A stretch of 64,000 bases of DNA from Volvariella volvacea V23 (taxonomy: Eukaryota > Basidiomycota > Agaricomycetes > Agaricales > Pluteaceae): positions 1,049,551 through 1,113,550 of the forward strand of contig KB722738.1 in NCBI GenBank assembly GCA_000349905.1, in the 5' to 3' direction. How positions within the stretch are numbered: the first letter of the stretch is position 1; each line of letters starts with the position of its first letter. Below the pieces are notes generated by a model, which did not search any database, was not told where the DNA came from, and saw only the letters and a list, made by a program, of their open reading frames with translations. Shown here in pieces: positions 49,901 to 61,602 of the stretch. A program made the position numbers and the translations under genes.

Positions 49901-52900
49901 CGTCAACGCGATGCGGAAGGTCAGCAAAACTCCGCAAGCCGTCGCCTTTTTTTCCGCGAGGCGGCCTCGGCGGAGTCACTCCACTTGAGGTAGGATCTGG
50001 CTTAATATACATTAGCCTACTGATTACTGACATACCCGACTAGGTCGCTCTCGCAATCGCAATCGCAATCGCTTTCTCAGGAGCTGTCCTCGGTGCACTT
50101 GCGCAAAACGTCATACTCCACTGGAACGGGTAGTTCCTCTCATTCTCCGTCTAACTCCTATTCTCCTGCGTTGAATGGTCTTTCCCGTCCCAATCTTTCG
50201 ATTTCCCTTCCCTCACCAGCCCTTAATGGACAAGAACGCTCCGTATCCAGTCTTGAGAAAGAGATAATGCGACTTCAAGAAGTGTTAAAGGAGCGTGAGG
50301 CTGAGATATCCGTACTGGAGACCTCGTTAAGAGAAAGCCGTATTGCTGAAGCTGCAGCTCCAACACCACCGGTAGACTCGAAGGTCAAGGTCAATGGTCA
50401 TAGTGCCGATCCCGACCACACGTTATCGCCCAAGACTTTGAACCAATTCGACCATATTCGCAAGTCGATGGAACACCACAACGACCAACTGAGCGTTGAT
50501 AATGGATCCGATAAGAATGAATCATCTGTGTATTCAGAGACGGAAGATTCCCTGGAGAGGTTGAACGAGCTCATGCTGTAAGGTCTTCTATCTTTGCAAC
50601 ATACGACCTCTCAAAGTTGTATAGGTCCATGGCTCAAAAGGAGTCTCAACACAAAGAAATTGTCGATGATCTAACAGCCCAATTGACACAAACTCGAAGG
50701 CAGCTCGACGAATTGACTGCACTCTCACGAGATCAAGTAGGTCATTTATTCAATGCCCCGCGCTCTTCCTCTGACGTTACTAGACCTTGAACATGTCTAA
50801 TGAAATTGAAGGCCTGCGTGGCAGACATGCCGCTGACCTGGAGACTCTCCGACAGGTTCAAGATCGTGAAGCGGAGCTTGCAAAGACTCTGGAGTCAGTG
50901 AAGCAGGATCACGCCAATGCTGTTAAAGCGTTGCGTGACGAGCACGAACAAGCTTTGAGGGCAAAAGGTTCTGAGATTGACGAACTCCTCTCTCGCATGA
51001 AAAAGAACCAAGAGGCCCACGTCACCACTCTCCGCGAAGAATTGGCCGCAGCGGCAGCGGCTCTAGAAACCGCCCATCACGAACACGAGGCAATATTTGG
51101 CAAACTGAAGGCTGAACATGAGGCTGAGCTGCAACGAAGAGTCCAGGAAGTGGAGTCGGTGTTAGCCCGGACAAAGGACGACCACTCCAAGCAGATTGAG
51201 AAGCTAATAGCGGAGCATGCCGAAACTTTACGCCGGCGAGATGCAGAGCACACGATCTCCTTGCAAACGACGGAAGAAGAGTACTACAATGCACTCACAA
51301 AGCTTCGTGGAGATCATGCCGAGGCTCTGAAGAAACATGCTGCGGAGACCAATGCAACTGTTGATCGTCTTAAAGAAGAGCACGCTGCTGCTCTACGCGT
51401 AGCGGAGATGGCGAGGGAGGGCTCTCTTTCGGAATCGCAGTCGGCAACTGCATTGGCCATCCAAGCACTACAAGACGAGCATAACGCCGCCATTGCGCGC
51501 AAGGAGACCACCTTTAACGAGGAACGCGAGCTCCTGAGCAAACAACACGAACGGATGCTTAATGAAAAAGAGCAGGACCACATCGTTCAGCTCGGTAGGG
51601 TTCGTTCAGAGCACGAAGTCATTATATCAAAGTTGAAGGAGGATTGGCGCATCGAAAGCGATCAGATGGCTCTTGAGCTCAAGTCTAGTGCAGACAAAAT
51701 TACGGCATTGGAGAAAGCTCGTGTTGAGACCGACGATGCAGTCCGAGCAGTTCAAGAACAACAGGCAGCGGTTCTTCAGGAGATTGAACGGGGCCACGAG
51801 GAAGATGTTTCACGGTTGAAGGCTGCGCACCAGACGGCTCTTAAAGAAGCTGTCTCCCGGATTGGGAAGGAACGCGCATCCTTGGTAGAAGCCCACGAGC
51901 AAGCCCTCGCTGAACTTCGGTCTAAGCATGAGGCCGATGTTATCAAGCTTAAGAAAGACATTGAAGTTCTTAAGGCCCAGCACGAAAAGGAGATCCACAA
52001 CCTCCGTTCCGAGGCTGATCGAAAAGCGGAAGAAGAGCAGGCACGATTTGCTTCGAGTCTGGAGGCGTTGGAGAAGCAGCACGCAGAAGTGGTACAGAAA
52101 CTTCGCCAAGAGCACGAGTCTGTTGTGCAGGTGTTGGATGGACTTAAAACAGATGCCGCCCAGCGTGAAGAGTCAGACATCCAAGAGAAAGCTCGATCTG
52201 CCTCAACCCTGGATGAAATGTCTCGCCGTCATGAACAAGAAATCAAGTCTTTACAGAGCGACTATAACTCATTGCTCGCCAAGCTTGAATTGCAAGAATT
52301 AGAAGCGTCTAGAAGTCAGCAGAGTCTCTCAGACGAGGCCACCCACCTTGCTCAGGAGCTAGGGAAGCTGCGTGAGCAGCATTCGCTAGAGATGGAGGAG
52401 GCTAGCAACTCCCGTGATCAACTCATGCAGGAATTAGAGGCTTACAAGGCTGCTGCCGATGAGTACGCGTTGAAGCAGGAACAAACGCGACAAGCCCGTG
52501 AGGCTGCCCTGGCAGATAAACAGCAACAGATCGACTCTGTGACCAGCGAGCGGGATGAACTTCAAGCTGAACTAGCAAAACTTCGAGCGGAATTGGATAA
52601 GACTCAAAACGAGCAGAGCAAACTCATCCAAGAGGCTTCAAAGCGTGAATCCCTCGTCAATGAGCTTGAGCACCATCGTTCCATCCTTGCAGAGATGCAA
52701 GAGAATTTGCAAAAGGTTAAAGACGAGAAGGACGTTCTGCAAACTGAGAAGATTAAGGCAGATACCCTTGTCCGCGATCTGCAAGCCCAGATTGCCCGTA
52801 GTTCACCCCCACCCCATGCTCGAAGTCCCGACAGACCCTTCGCCCGAGGCCCAGGCTCCCTTCCAAGCAAGCTTCCACCACCTACCCCTCCCCCGTCCGT

Positions 52901-53540
52901 TCCTCCACCACCTGCCCCGCGACCAATTGGTATCCATCACACCAATAGCGACCTTAGCACATCGTCTCAAGGATCGTCATTTGTTCCTTCGTCCTTCTCC
53001 TCCAAAGAATCCCAACCAGATTCACCATCCACTTCAGTTGGGCCAGCATCACAATATGGCGCACCCGACCCCAAACTCCTCCAGCGCATTGAGCAGCAAG
53101 CCAAGACTATTGAAGAGCAGGAAGTAATGATCAAGACACTTAACAAGCAATTGACTCATTGCGAAACTGACCTGCAAACCCATATGGATCTTGTTGGCAC
53201 GCTTGAATCTTCTCTAGGGGACTCTGAGAAGAACTGTACGTGTTTTCTTCAATTTTTGCTTCATCTTACTGACATTTTCTCAGTGCGCAAGGCACGCATG
53301 CATGCGACGGAGCTCGCCCGTGAACGCGACAGCTTGAATGGCACCATTGAAGCCCTTCGTAGTGAGCTGAATGAAGCGAAACGAGAGGTCGTCACAGTTC
53401 GTAAATCGATCGTCGAAGAGAAGCAGTCCTTGGAGCAGAAACTCGATGAGGAACGCCGAGCCAAAGAGCGCGTTCGCCAGCAGCTAGACTCCCGAATGGA
53501 GGAGCTACAAAAGCGAAAATCCAAGTTTGCGTGCCTGTAA
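46991..53540 (+). CDS. Kinesin-4-like motor protein with very long coiled coil
   Basis: An N-terminal kinesin motor is followed by a coiled coil, about 2000 residues in all. Exon 1 (46991-47036) joins at 47091 to give VQVALRIRPP. Motor motifs are [17 protein letters not shown] (P-loop), [13 protein letters not shown] (switch I), [11 protein letters not shown] (switch II) and [18 protein letters not shown] with [17 protein letters not shown], which fit kinesin-4. About 85 low-complexity Ser/Pro/Gly/Arg residues are inserted between [11 protein letters not shown] and [14 protein letters not shown]. The stalk from about 48560 on is heptad-rich; 50784-53234 codes about 800 residues of repeated EHxxAL-type units, broken by a Pro-rich hinge ([15 protein letters not shown], about 52870-52920). 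Kinesin-4 motors shape spindle midzones and microtubule length. Confidence 0.92.
50050..50075 (+). repeat. Hexanucleotide repeat in kinesin coding exon
   Basis: Tandem TCGCAA units, coding Ser-Gln repeats (SQSQSQS), stand just after an intron acceptor. Unit number may vary between strains. Confidence 0.7.
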
Positions 53541-54127
53541 CCCCTACTTATGCCCCACTTATGGCTCCCCTCTCGTTATTTATGCTCTCCCCTGGTCTTT
53601 ATCTTCGCCTTTCTCTTATTGGCATACTCTACTTTACCTAGAGCTCCCCATATTCGTTGAAATGATGCCTTTAACTGTCGTTCTTGCCAATAATCACTTT
53701 AGGGGACATCTTGCAACGACACTGCTCGTTTTTTTTTTTTTTGTAATTTTATTCTCTTTGTTATGAGCTTGATTGCTCAGGTTACCTTTGCTTTCCATAC
53801 CCTTCCGTAATGTCTCGACCAGCTTTAGCAACCACAATCCTTCTTTTACTTTATGTCTCTCCTGTCTTCTCAATGGGACGAACTACACGCATGTGCTTCG
53901 CTCTACAGAGCTTGGGTTCTATTGTCAATAAACTATGGGTGATTTCGGTCTTTCGGACGAATGTGTGATGGGATATATACCGCACCCTGCCACAATGATT
54001 TTGCCGTACACCACACCCCTGAAATAATTCATAACTACTAATCTCTGTATTTCTATAAATCCGGAACTCCTCAAAAATTTTATCACCCACTACTTGACCC
54101 AGAGCGATTGTGTGCGTGCTACAGAGG
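53541..54127. other. Intergenic, kinesin to SDR
   Basis: This 587-bp stretch begins with the pyrimidine-rich kinesin 3' UTR (a T run near 53730) and ends with the SDR promoter. No gene is seen. Confidence 0.5.
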
Positions 54128-55714
54128 ATGCTTTCCCAGTTTGCAAGACGGACTCAAACCCCAAGCAAGGCCTTCATCAACGCCGTGCGGTTATCTTCTA
54201 CTAACGCCGCACAGCGCAAGCCGACGCTCCCGTCGTTGTCTTTGCAAGGAAAGGTGAGTGCTGATCTCTCATGTGAGCCCATTTTGTCTGAGTCTATTTT
54301 GTGTCAAGGTATGTATGGTTACGGGTGCTGCTAGGGGACTAGGGAAGGAGTTCTGCCATGCCTTTGTCCAATCGTTCGTCCTTGGCTCCTGTTTTGTTTG
54401 CACTGTGGCTGCTTGATCTGACTGTACGCATGATTTCGGGATGGATTGGCGACCCATCATTAGGGGGTGTACCTCTTTGGCTATCCTGGATTTGAAAAAA
54501 GAGGAGGCGGAGGCAGCTGCACATGAAGTGGCCGCAATTGCGCGTTAGTACTCCACTATCACATTCACCATAGAAGTGACAATTAGCTTTCTTGCTTCAG
54601 GAGAACACAACGACAATGCAGAGGATGTGAAAATCATCGGATTAGAATGCGATATTTCGTCTGAACAGTCTGTGAAGGATGCTTATGCTGAGATCCTTTC
54701 CAACTTCGGAAGGATAGACTCGGTCGTGGCATCAGCAGGTCAGTGTCTGCATCAGCTCCGCGCGCTCAACATCACTGAATTAATTACACACAGGAATTGT
54801 GGAAAACTTCACCGCACTGGAGTTGGTCCAGTTTGACTAATCGAACCCGGAGTGATAGCTGATGTGGCATCTATCAGTTACCCCGCTGACCGGGTGAAGA
54901 AGCTGTATGATGTGAACGTCCATGGTGCATTCTACACGGCCCGTGAAGCTGCGCGCTATATGATACCCCAAAAAGGGGGGTCTATAGTTTTAGTTGCGAG
55001 CATGAGTGGTAGCGTAAGTCATTTGCACCCCTGATCCTGGCCCTGGTCAGCTTACTTTGTGTAGATTGTAAATATCCCGCAGGTAACAATACTACCATTA
55101 TAATCCTGCATACTGGGCTTGTCTAAAAAGCATTAGCCTCAAGCACCCTACAATGCCTCAAAGGCAGGTTGGTAGCCGAGTTGCGGAGCATCAGTGTCCC
55201 CTCTCTGACTTCCCAATGTATTACAGCCGTCAAGCACATGGCAGCAAGCTTGGCGGTTGAATGGGCTAAGGCAGGCGTCAGAGTCAATGTGTTGAGGTTT
55301 GCACCATATACCACTCGTTGGGTGCTATTCGCTAACAACTATGCATTCAGCCCTGGCTACATGTTAACGAAGTTGACAAAAACTGTACTGTCGAACGACA
55401 CAGCACTAAAGGTACGTTACGGGGCGGCATCGAGCATTCAAAGTCAATTGACTCAGGTCATCAGGAAACCTGGGAGAGGTTGACACCTATGGGAAGGGTA
55501 AGTTGTTCGGGAAACGATCATGGGATAAAGATGCTGAACAAGAAGCTTCCAGATGGGTGAGCCGGAAGACCTCGCGGTGAGTAGTGACGTTGCAGCGCAC
55601 TAGTGAATTTACTAAGCAGTTGATCAGGGAGCTATCGTGTTTCTGGCCAGCGATGCATCCAAGTTTATGACGGGAGCAGAGGTGCGGGTGGATGGGGGAT
55701 ATTGCCTAATCTAA
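54128..55714 (+). CDS. Short-chain dehydrogenase/reductase, probably mitochondrial
   Basis: This classical SDR has a basic Ser-rich leader ([20 protein letters not shown]) suggesting mitochondrial import. Blocks in order are [15 protein letters not shown] (TGxxxGxG cofactor loop), [14 protein letters not shown] (Asp after the second strand, favouring NAD(H)), [29 protein letters not shown] and [11 protein letters not shown] with the catalytic Ser. [20 protein letters not shown] has the YxxxK pair, then [17 protein letters not shown] and [13 protein letters not shown]. It resembles the sorbose/polyol-dehydrogenase branch of fungal SDRs; the substrate is not readable. Many tiny exons occur, including 18 nt (IVNIPQ, acceptor before 55064). 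Its stop lies 40 bp before the WC-2 ATG. Confidence 0.9.
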
Positions 55715-55754
55715 GGAGTAACGTAATCGATCTGTGATTTATATTGGTGAATGC

Positions 55755-57017
55755 ATGGGCGTGGGTAACTGGACCCACATGTCATTCCTATCTCCTCAAC
55801 CAGCCACAATATTATCCTCGGCTCCCAACACTCAGAAACAGGTCGTCTTTGACTTCACAAAGAGGAAGCGCTGGGCCGACCTCGTAATAACCGACGTCTC
55901 TGACGCCATCATCTTGGTTCTCTCGCCCTCCGCCAAAGTCTTGTATTGTGGCATAGCTGTGACCGAACTCCTAGGTTGGAGAGAAATTGACCTTGTCGAT
56001 AGCGACCTGCTAGCGTTTGTTAACAGTATGCCTCTTGATTCTACTTCTCTTCCGCCATCTTACGCGCTGTCAAGGCAAGGATCACAGCTCCTTCCGCAAG
56101 CACTACGATTTGTCTATATTAACTGGTAGCGAGCTGTCTATTTACCTCCGTCTCCAATGCAAGAATGTCTTCAACGATGATGGTTCGCGCAAGGACGTCT
56201 TGTTTGAATTTCAGGGTTATCCCCACTATGTCCTCGAGGAGCAAATTTCCGGTTGCATCTGCTTTTTTGCGATGGCAAAGCCGTATATGAGTCGAAGCAC
56301 AAACTCGTGAGTAGTGCAGGGTCTCGCTTAACTTGCAATCCAAATTAAGTGGTGGTCAGAATTAATGCATACTTGGACCTCAAGACAGAGAACGAGAAGC
56401 TTCAACAGCGCATAGTAGCTTTACGCAGTCAGGTGAATCGGCGGGCTGCCACGAGTTCACTGGGGTCTTCAGTCGTGGGCGATACGAGAGTGCCACAAAA
56501 TCTGGCTCCGCTTTCCAGGGATCCTGGTTTTTCCACCTCGCAATATTCTCACCAAGTGCAGGTCCCGCGATTGAGCGACGACCCACAGCCCAAGGTGTCC
56601 AGAACATTATATGATGTCGGTACATATGCCAATACCTCTCTGCCAACAACCGCTGTGGCTGGGACCACCCACGTTGATGAAGAAGCACCAGACGAGCCTT
56701 CCAGGAGAAAGAAGGTTGCTATTCTGAACTTTGCTAATTTGTCTGCCGCGTTAACGAGTTTCATGTTAGCCAAAGAAGTCGCACACCGGAGAACACCATG
56801 TTTGCATTACTTGTGGTCGTACAGACTCGCCTGAATGGCGAAAGGTAAGTCGTGTATCTGATATGCTCTATTATGTCCATCGATGATCACGCAGGGACCA
56901 CTTGGACCCAAAACCCTGTGCAATGCGTGCGGTTTGCGTTGGGCAAAACGTATGCGTAAAAATGACGAATCTGAGAGCGGTGGGACAGGTGCAGGAGGGA
57001 TGGTGCACCTAACATAG
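55755..57017 (+). CDS. wc-2: White collar 2-type PAS/GATA transcription factor
   Basis: In fungi WC-2 partners the photoreceptor WC-1 in the blue-light-responsive complex. Start is [20 protein letters not shown] at 55755 (GTG at 55734 is not a credible start). [18 protein letters not shown] opens the PAS domain, which runs through [16 protein letters not shown] and an intron to [17 protein letters not shown] and [17 protein letters not shown] coiled-coil-like stretch ([20 protein letters not shown]) and a Ser-rich linker follow. The GATA finger at the C-terminus reads [14 protein letters not shown], then [19 protein letters not shown], i.e. Cx2Cx18Cx2C, with basic flank. No LOV flavin-binding Cys motif is present, as expected for WC-2. 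The short length fits basidiomycete homologues. Confidence 0.95.
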
Positions 57018-57137
57018 TGACCATGATCAGCGTGACATAGGTCACGTCGCAGCACACGCGAATATTGTAGTTACGCCTCTTAATCACTTTGTCGTCAGTA
57101 GTAGACTGCTAGTCCTACTGTACACACACCTTTCTCA

Positions 57138-58610
57138 ATGGCTCCCGAAGTCTTCACCCTTGCCCAGAGTCCTATCACTTCTCATGCATTCAGCCCAGAT
57201 CGGTCCCGTAAGCCTAACAAGACAGCTGATTTCTGCGTGTTGATTAATGCCATTCAGAGGTAGCTGTAAGTCTGAACACCAACAATGTCCAGATCTTCCA
57301 ACGCCAGGGTAGTGAATGGGCACCTAAAGAGACCCTTTCTGAGGTACATTGACCTTATCGCCCTTCCATTACACTCCTGGTTTATGATTCGACTGCGCAT
57401 AGCACGACAAACTCATCACATCTATCGATTGGGCCCCAGTCTCTAATCGCATCGTCACGGCGTCCCAGGACCGCAACGCGTATGTTTGGCAGGAGACACC
57501 TGATCCAGAAACAGGAAAGCTAGTTTGGAAGCCTACGCTCGTGTTGCTCCGGATTAATCGCTCAGCCACCTACGTTCGATGGAGTCCCAAGGAGGATAAG
57601 TTTGCAGTTGCCAGTGGTGCCCGGTGCGTAATTGTTGTCATACTTCTCGAGATGTCCTGAAACGTCTCTTGTTAGTGCAATTGCCATCTGTTCCTTCGAT
57701 CCCGAGAACAATTGGTGGGTTTCCAAGTTGTTGAAGAAGCCGATTAGGTCCACTGTGCTATCCGTGGACTGGCACCCTAACAACGTGTTACTTGCTGCTG
57801 GGAGTGCGGACATGAAAGCGCGTGTTCTCTCTGCTTATATTAAAGAGGTCGATGAAAGGTGAGTTAGTAGTTTGTTGAGATGTGGGAGATCACTCACTGG
57901 AGCGCTTTGGTCATCTAGACCTGCCCCAACTGTCTGGGGCTCTAAATTGCCCTTCAACACAATTTGCGGAGAATATGCGAGCCCTGCTGGTGGTTGGGTT
58001 CACACCGTGGGGTTCTCTCCATCAGGTGACGTTCTCGCCTTTGCTAGTGCGTTTCATCTTGTGCAATTGTTATCGTCTTCCCCTGATCACACACGCAGGC
58101 CACGATAGCTCATTAAGCCTGGTTTACCCTGGAGGGCCTGTAGTTCTGAACATCAGGACGCCATCCCTGCCCTTTGTAACCCTGACTTGGACAACGGAGA
58201 ACTCCCTCGTGGCGGCAGGGCATGATTGTCAACCTATTGTCTTTTCTGGCTCAGAGAGTGGCTGGCAGATTATTGGGAGTTTGGACGACGCATCCGGGGC
58301 GAGTCGTTCAGGGTTCGCTCCGAGCCCCGTTGGTCGCCTCAAGACTGGCGCCTTCGCAACTTTCCGTGATGCAGACACCCGAGGGCAATCATCAGCAGGG
58401 TCTAGCTCGGTATCGACCGACACTAAGCTTTTGACCGTTCACCAGAACACCATCACCAGTGTTAGGCCATACGAAGGTTATGCTGGTCAAGTGACGAAGG
58501 TTAGTACCACCGGCGTTGATGGAAACCTGGTCGTTTGGAATGTCAATGAGGTCACCAGCAATGGTGTAGCAGCGTTGACTGGACGCCTCAGTAGTGCACA
58601 CTTGCGATAA
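57138..58610 (+). CDS. ARC40: Arp2/3 complex subunit 1 (ARPC1)
   Basis: This WD-repeat protein is a subunit of the Arp2/3 complex, which nucleates branched actin. Start is [20 protein letters not shown] at 57138. Repeats visible: [38 protein letters not shown] with [47 protein letters not shown] with [17 protein letters not shown], and [20 protein letters not shown]. After [20 protein letters not shown] comes the variable insertion region and [12 protein letters not shown]. Six or more blades and the order match ARPC1. Introns are short and all frames join. It is convergent with DAD3, 61 bp apart. Confidence 0.95.
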
Positions 58611-58671
58611 TGTTATGCAGAATAATGATGTACAGCAGACGATATAAAGATTAGATTCGATACGGCAGTGT

Positions 58672-59070
58672 CTAGTCCACAGTGGGTTGTTCGTTAATGA
58701 CCCCCCACACCGAGGCCTTGAACTTGGTTTGGGAGCGGTTAATCATGGGCTGAAAGGGGATCAGAAGAATTGAGGTACCAATGTCAATACAAGTCCCATT
58801 TTCTTTTCCAAAACCCGTAAATTCTCCAGCAAGGCCCTATCTGGCTTCTCGCCTAGTATTCTTGCCTTTTGTGTTACCTGGCACCAGACATCACGCAAAA
58901 TTTGATTCCAATTGTCTCGAAAGTTCCTTCGAAATCGCGCGTACCAGCTTTACGTGTTGGGCCAGCTTAGCGTATTCCCACAGCACCTCGGCTTCGATTG
59001 GTGAAAGCTTCGGATGGGAGTCGTACGGATTGACAAGAAATATGTCACTGATGCCACTGGTGGTGGACAT
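58672..59070 (-). CDS. DAD3: DASH complex subunit DAD3
   Basis: A small gene too short and too split to stand out as an ORF. The first exon reads MSTTSGISDIFLVNPYDSHP, KLSPIEAEVLWEYAKLAQHV; the second EKPDRALLENLRVLEKKMGL then VLTL; and across an intron (donor GTACCT, acceptor CCAAG) FKASVWGVINEQPTVD. These are the conserved blocks of Dad3, a component of the ring that couples kinetochores to microtubules in fungi. The exon 1/exon 2 junction is uncertain: the obvious frames need either a GC donor (GCGTGA, acceptor GGCGAG) or a very short intron of 34 nt. Start is at 59070 and stop TAG at 58672. The protein is about 90 residues, as expected. Confidence 0.88.
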
Positions 59071-60105
59071 TGGAGGAGATGAGGGCCGAGATGGTGGCGT
59101 TGGGGATAAGACGAGGCGCCGGCAAAATGCGGTGCTGATCTAGATGCGTGATGGGACCTTCATGCGAGGCATCAGCTATGTTGTTGAATATTCTTGGATG
59201 TAATTGCAGCCATCGCACAACATTTCCACATTTCGTTCTCAGCTTTTGTCTCCACGCAATCCACGTACCAATTATGTGCGCGCTATCCATTAGCCCCTTC
59301 ATTCTAGGATGCATGGAGCAGCTGTAAGCGACACAGATCCGCGGGAAATGCAGACTGAAACTAGCAGCGCCTCGTGCGATGCCTACGGTACTTTGGCATG
59401 CAGCTCCTACGGCCAGTCGTTTCTCCGGTAAGGGATAGCATCTCGTAAAATTTAAACGGGAGACAAAGCAGCTAACTTCCGGCATCCCAGATCCGGTGGT
59501 TTCGTTGGCGCCGATACAACCATCAGGTGGTGTAGTCGAACAATAAGAGTGCAATAACGTTGTCACGATCAGCAACCACTCAGCATTCGAAATATGACTT
59601 GCTTGAGATCGCCATGTGTGCAACCCTTTCTGCCTTTGGTATCTCGGAACGCACCATTTCTTGTTATGACCGATTTTTAGGTTCTTCCCCCTCAGTCTTT
59701 ATTGTTTCGGCGCACTCCCTCTTCATGGTCTCTGTCTTCTCTCCGTTTTTGTCGACCTTCTGACAGATCTCAGCTCTCAGTCACCAGCTTACTCGACCCT
59801 TGGGTCTCCACATTCGGACAATTAGGCTGATAGCCCCTTTATCCATCCCTTCTGTTGGGTCGCATATTCCAATTCAAGTGTATCCGCCCAACGCCTGTGC
59901 CATATACCTGACATTGTCGAGAGACAATAACCCTGGACGGTCGCCCAATCTTATAAGACCGGGCTTGTACTCGTCTGAACTCAAACCTTGCCATGGGTCT
60001 GGCTGTCTCCCGCTTTCTTTAATCGGTTTACCAGACGTTCACTCTGCGCAATTTCTCGCATCGCTGTTCCCTTTCGCCCACCTGTGATTTTACCTCTTGC
60101 TAGTC
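59071..60105. promoter_or_regulatory. Divergent intergenic region, DAD3 / BTB-like gene
   Basis: At 1035 bp this is the longest spacer and holds both promoters. A minus-strand ORF at 59045-59623 overlaps the DAD3 start in another frame, has no good ATG and no family similarity. Nothing else supported. Confidence 0.45.
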
Positions 60106-61044
60106 ATGGATTGTTCGTTCCCTCCCCCCTTGCTTGCTGATGTTCCCATGGAATATATAATCAGTCAGCTTCGTAAGATGGCTTCGCAATACTGGAATAA
60201 GCCAGATACTGCGGATTGTACTATCAGTAAGTCTCCCTTCAGCTGATCCCTACGGTAAGGATAGGCTGAGACATCTTGGTAAAAGTTGTACCGCTTCCCA
60301 ATCAACAAGCTCGGCCCTCAGCATCCTCAATAACCCGTGGTGATACACCTGGCTTGACCTCTTCAGCTCGGCGGGCGACTGAACCGGGCTACTATGTTCC
60401 ACAAATTTCCATGGATGTGTGTTGCCCCTCCCATTCAAGGGTTATTCGTAGCTGACGTGCCGTAGCTTCACATGGATTATTTGTGCGCCCACTCGAGTCT
60501 CCTACGGGGCCTGTTCGGTGGCACCTCTCCCATTGATTTACTCAACGTGAATGCGGGCAACATCTTTTCCCCAACCCCACGAAGTCGGTCGAGCCCCTTC
60601 GCAAATCGTTTCCCCCGGCTTCTCTCCAGCGATCCTGATCACCCTGTTTTATATCTCCCAGTGCCAAATCCAGCTTCTCTTCATCTCCTCTTCCACTGGA
60701 TGTATTTTGGCGATACTGTGCAAATTGAGGAGCATCTTCGGAGTGGTGCTGTCCACTGGGAGGGTATCGTTCGTAACGTCGAGTACCTTGGCCTTTCACA
60801 GGAGATCAAGGGCTTTCTTTCGAGGTGGTACTCGAGATGGGTACTTCGGGAGGACTGCGATGCTGCATCAGATGATGAGGAGGACTCTGATACTATGTAC
60901 AGCGACTCTAGCTTTGATTCTGAAGAGGAGGATGGAATAGCAACACCCTCCGATTCTTTGTCTCTGCAAGGCGATGAGCTCGTCCGAGGCCGAGACAGAA
61001 CCATACGGCCGTTGTCAATAGGCTCAAATCCTAAAAGGACGTAA
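60106..61044 (+). CDS. BTB/POZ-like domain protein
   Basis: Three exons start MDCSFPPPLLADVPMEYIIS and end near 60224, then continue VPLPNQQARPSASSITR and LHMDYLCAHSSLLRGLFGG. The block FPRLLSSDPDHPVLYLPVPN, then PASLHLLFHWMYFGDT, resembles the BTB/POZ-like fold of a basidiomycete family in which an SSLLRG segment precedes the beta/alpha core. GIVRNVEYLGLSQEIKGFLS follows. The C-terminus is acidic (SDDEEDSDTMYSDSSFDSEE), then polar. BTB proteins often bind cullin-3, but nothing here proves it. Introns are GT..AG of about 50 nt. Confidence 0.72.
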
Positions 61045-61602
61045 ACCTTGTACATTCCTGAGACACATACCCACTCGTGCAGTACATTCTCAGGACTTTC
61101 CTTCAGTTTACACAGCCCTTGCACTATTTTTATTATTCGTTCTTTGTGCACCTCTACGTTTTCCCTCCCAGGTCATTCCTTACTGAGCAACTTTTCTTGG
61201 CGCCGCTTTAGTTGAGCTGCACGATACCTTTTGCACTCTGCCACGAGGCATCTTTTCGATTGGATGAGTGACCTCATTTTTTAACCTGCTCGCCCTTCTT
61301 CCACTCGTTACTACCAGCAAGGATATATATGTATTGGTAGCGTATGTTTACCTTTGGCCCAGAGTAATAGCACTGGTTGTACATTCGTCGCTGTCCCAAG
61401 TACATGGAGTAATCGCAAAGTCAGCTCGGCAGTGCGTGGGCTGTGGGCTATTTTTGGCAGAGGCTCACGTGAGGCTGCCTGTCCCGGCTGGGCAGCTGAG
61501 CTGAGTCTGTCCCGATGACCGCTAGACGATTTTATGTAGAGTACTCGCAGCCCCTCTCTGCCTCGGACCCCTTTATCCTTCACCCGCTTCGCTCATTCCA
61601 GC
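61045..61602. other. Intergenic, BTB-like gene to IPK1
   Basis: This 558-bp region holds the BTB-like 3' UTR and the IPK1 promoter. ORFs within it show no family similarity. Confidence 0.5.

Noticed and set aside
49159..52870. Several antisense ORFs of 90-170 codons under the kinesin gene
   Set aside because: They are mirror images of codon-biased coiled-coil coding sequence (Leu/Ser/Cys-rich) and have no independent support.
59045..59623. 192-codon minus-strand ORF
   Set aside because: No ATG at its start, no family similarity, and it overlaps the DAD3 start in another frame.
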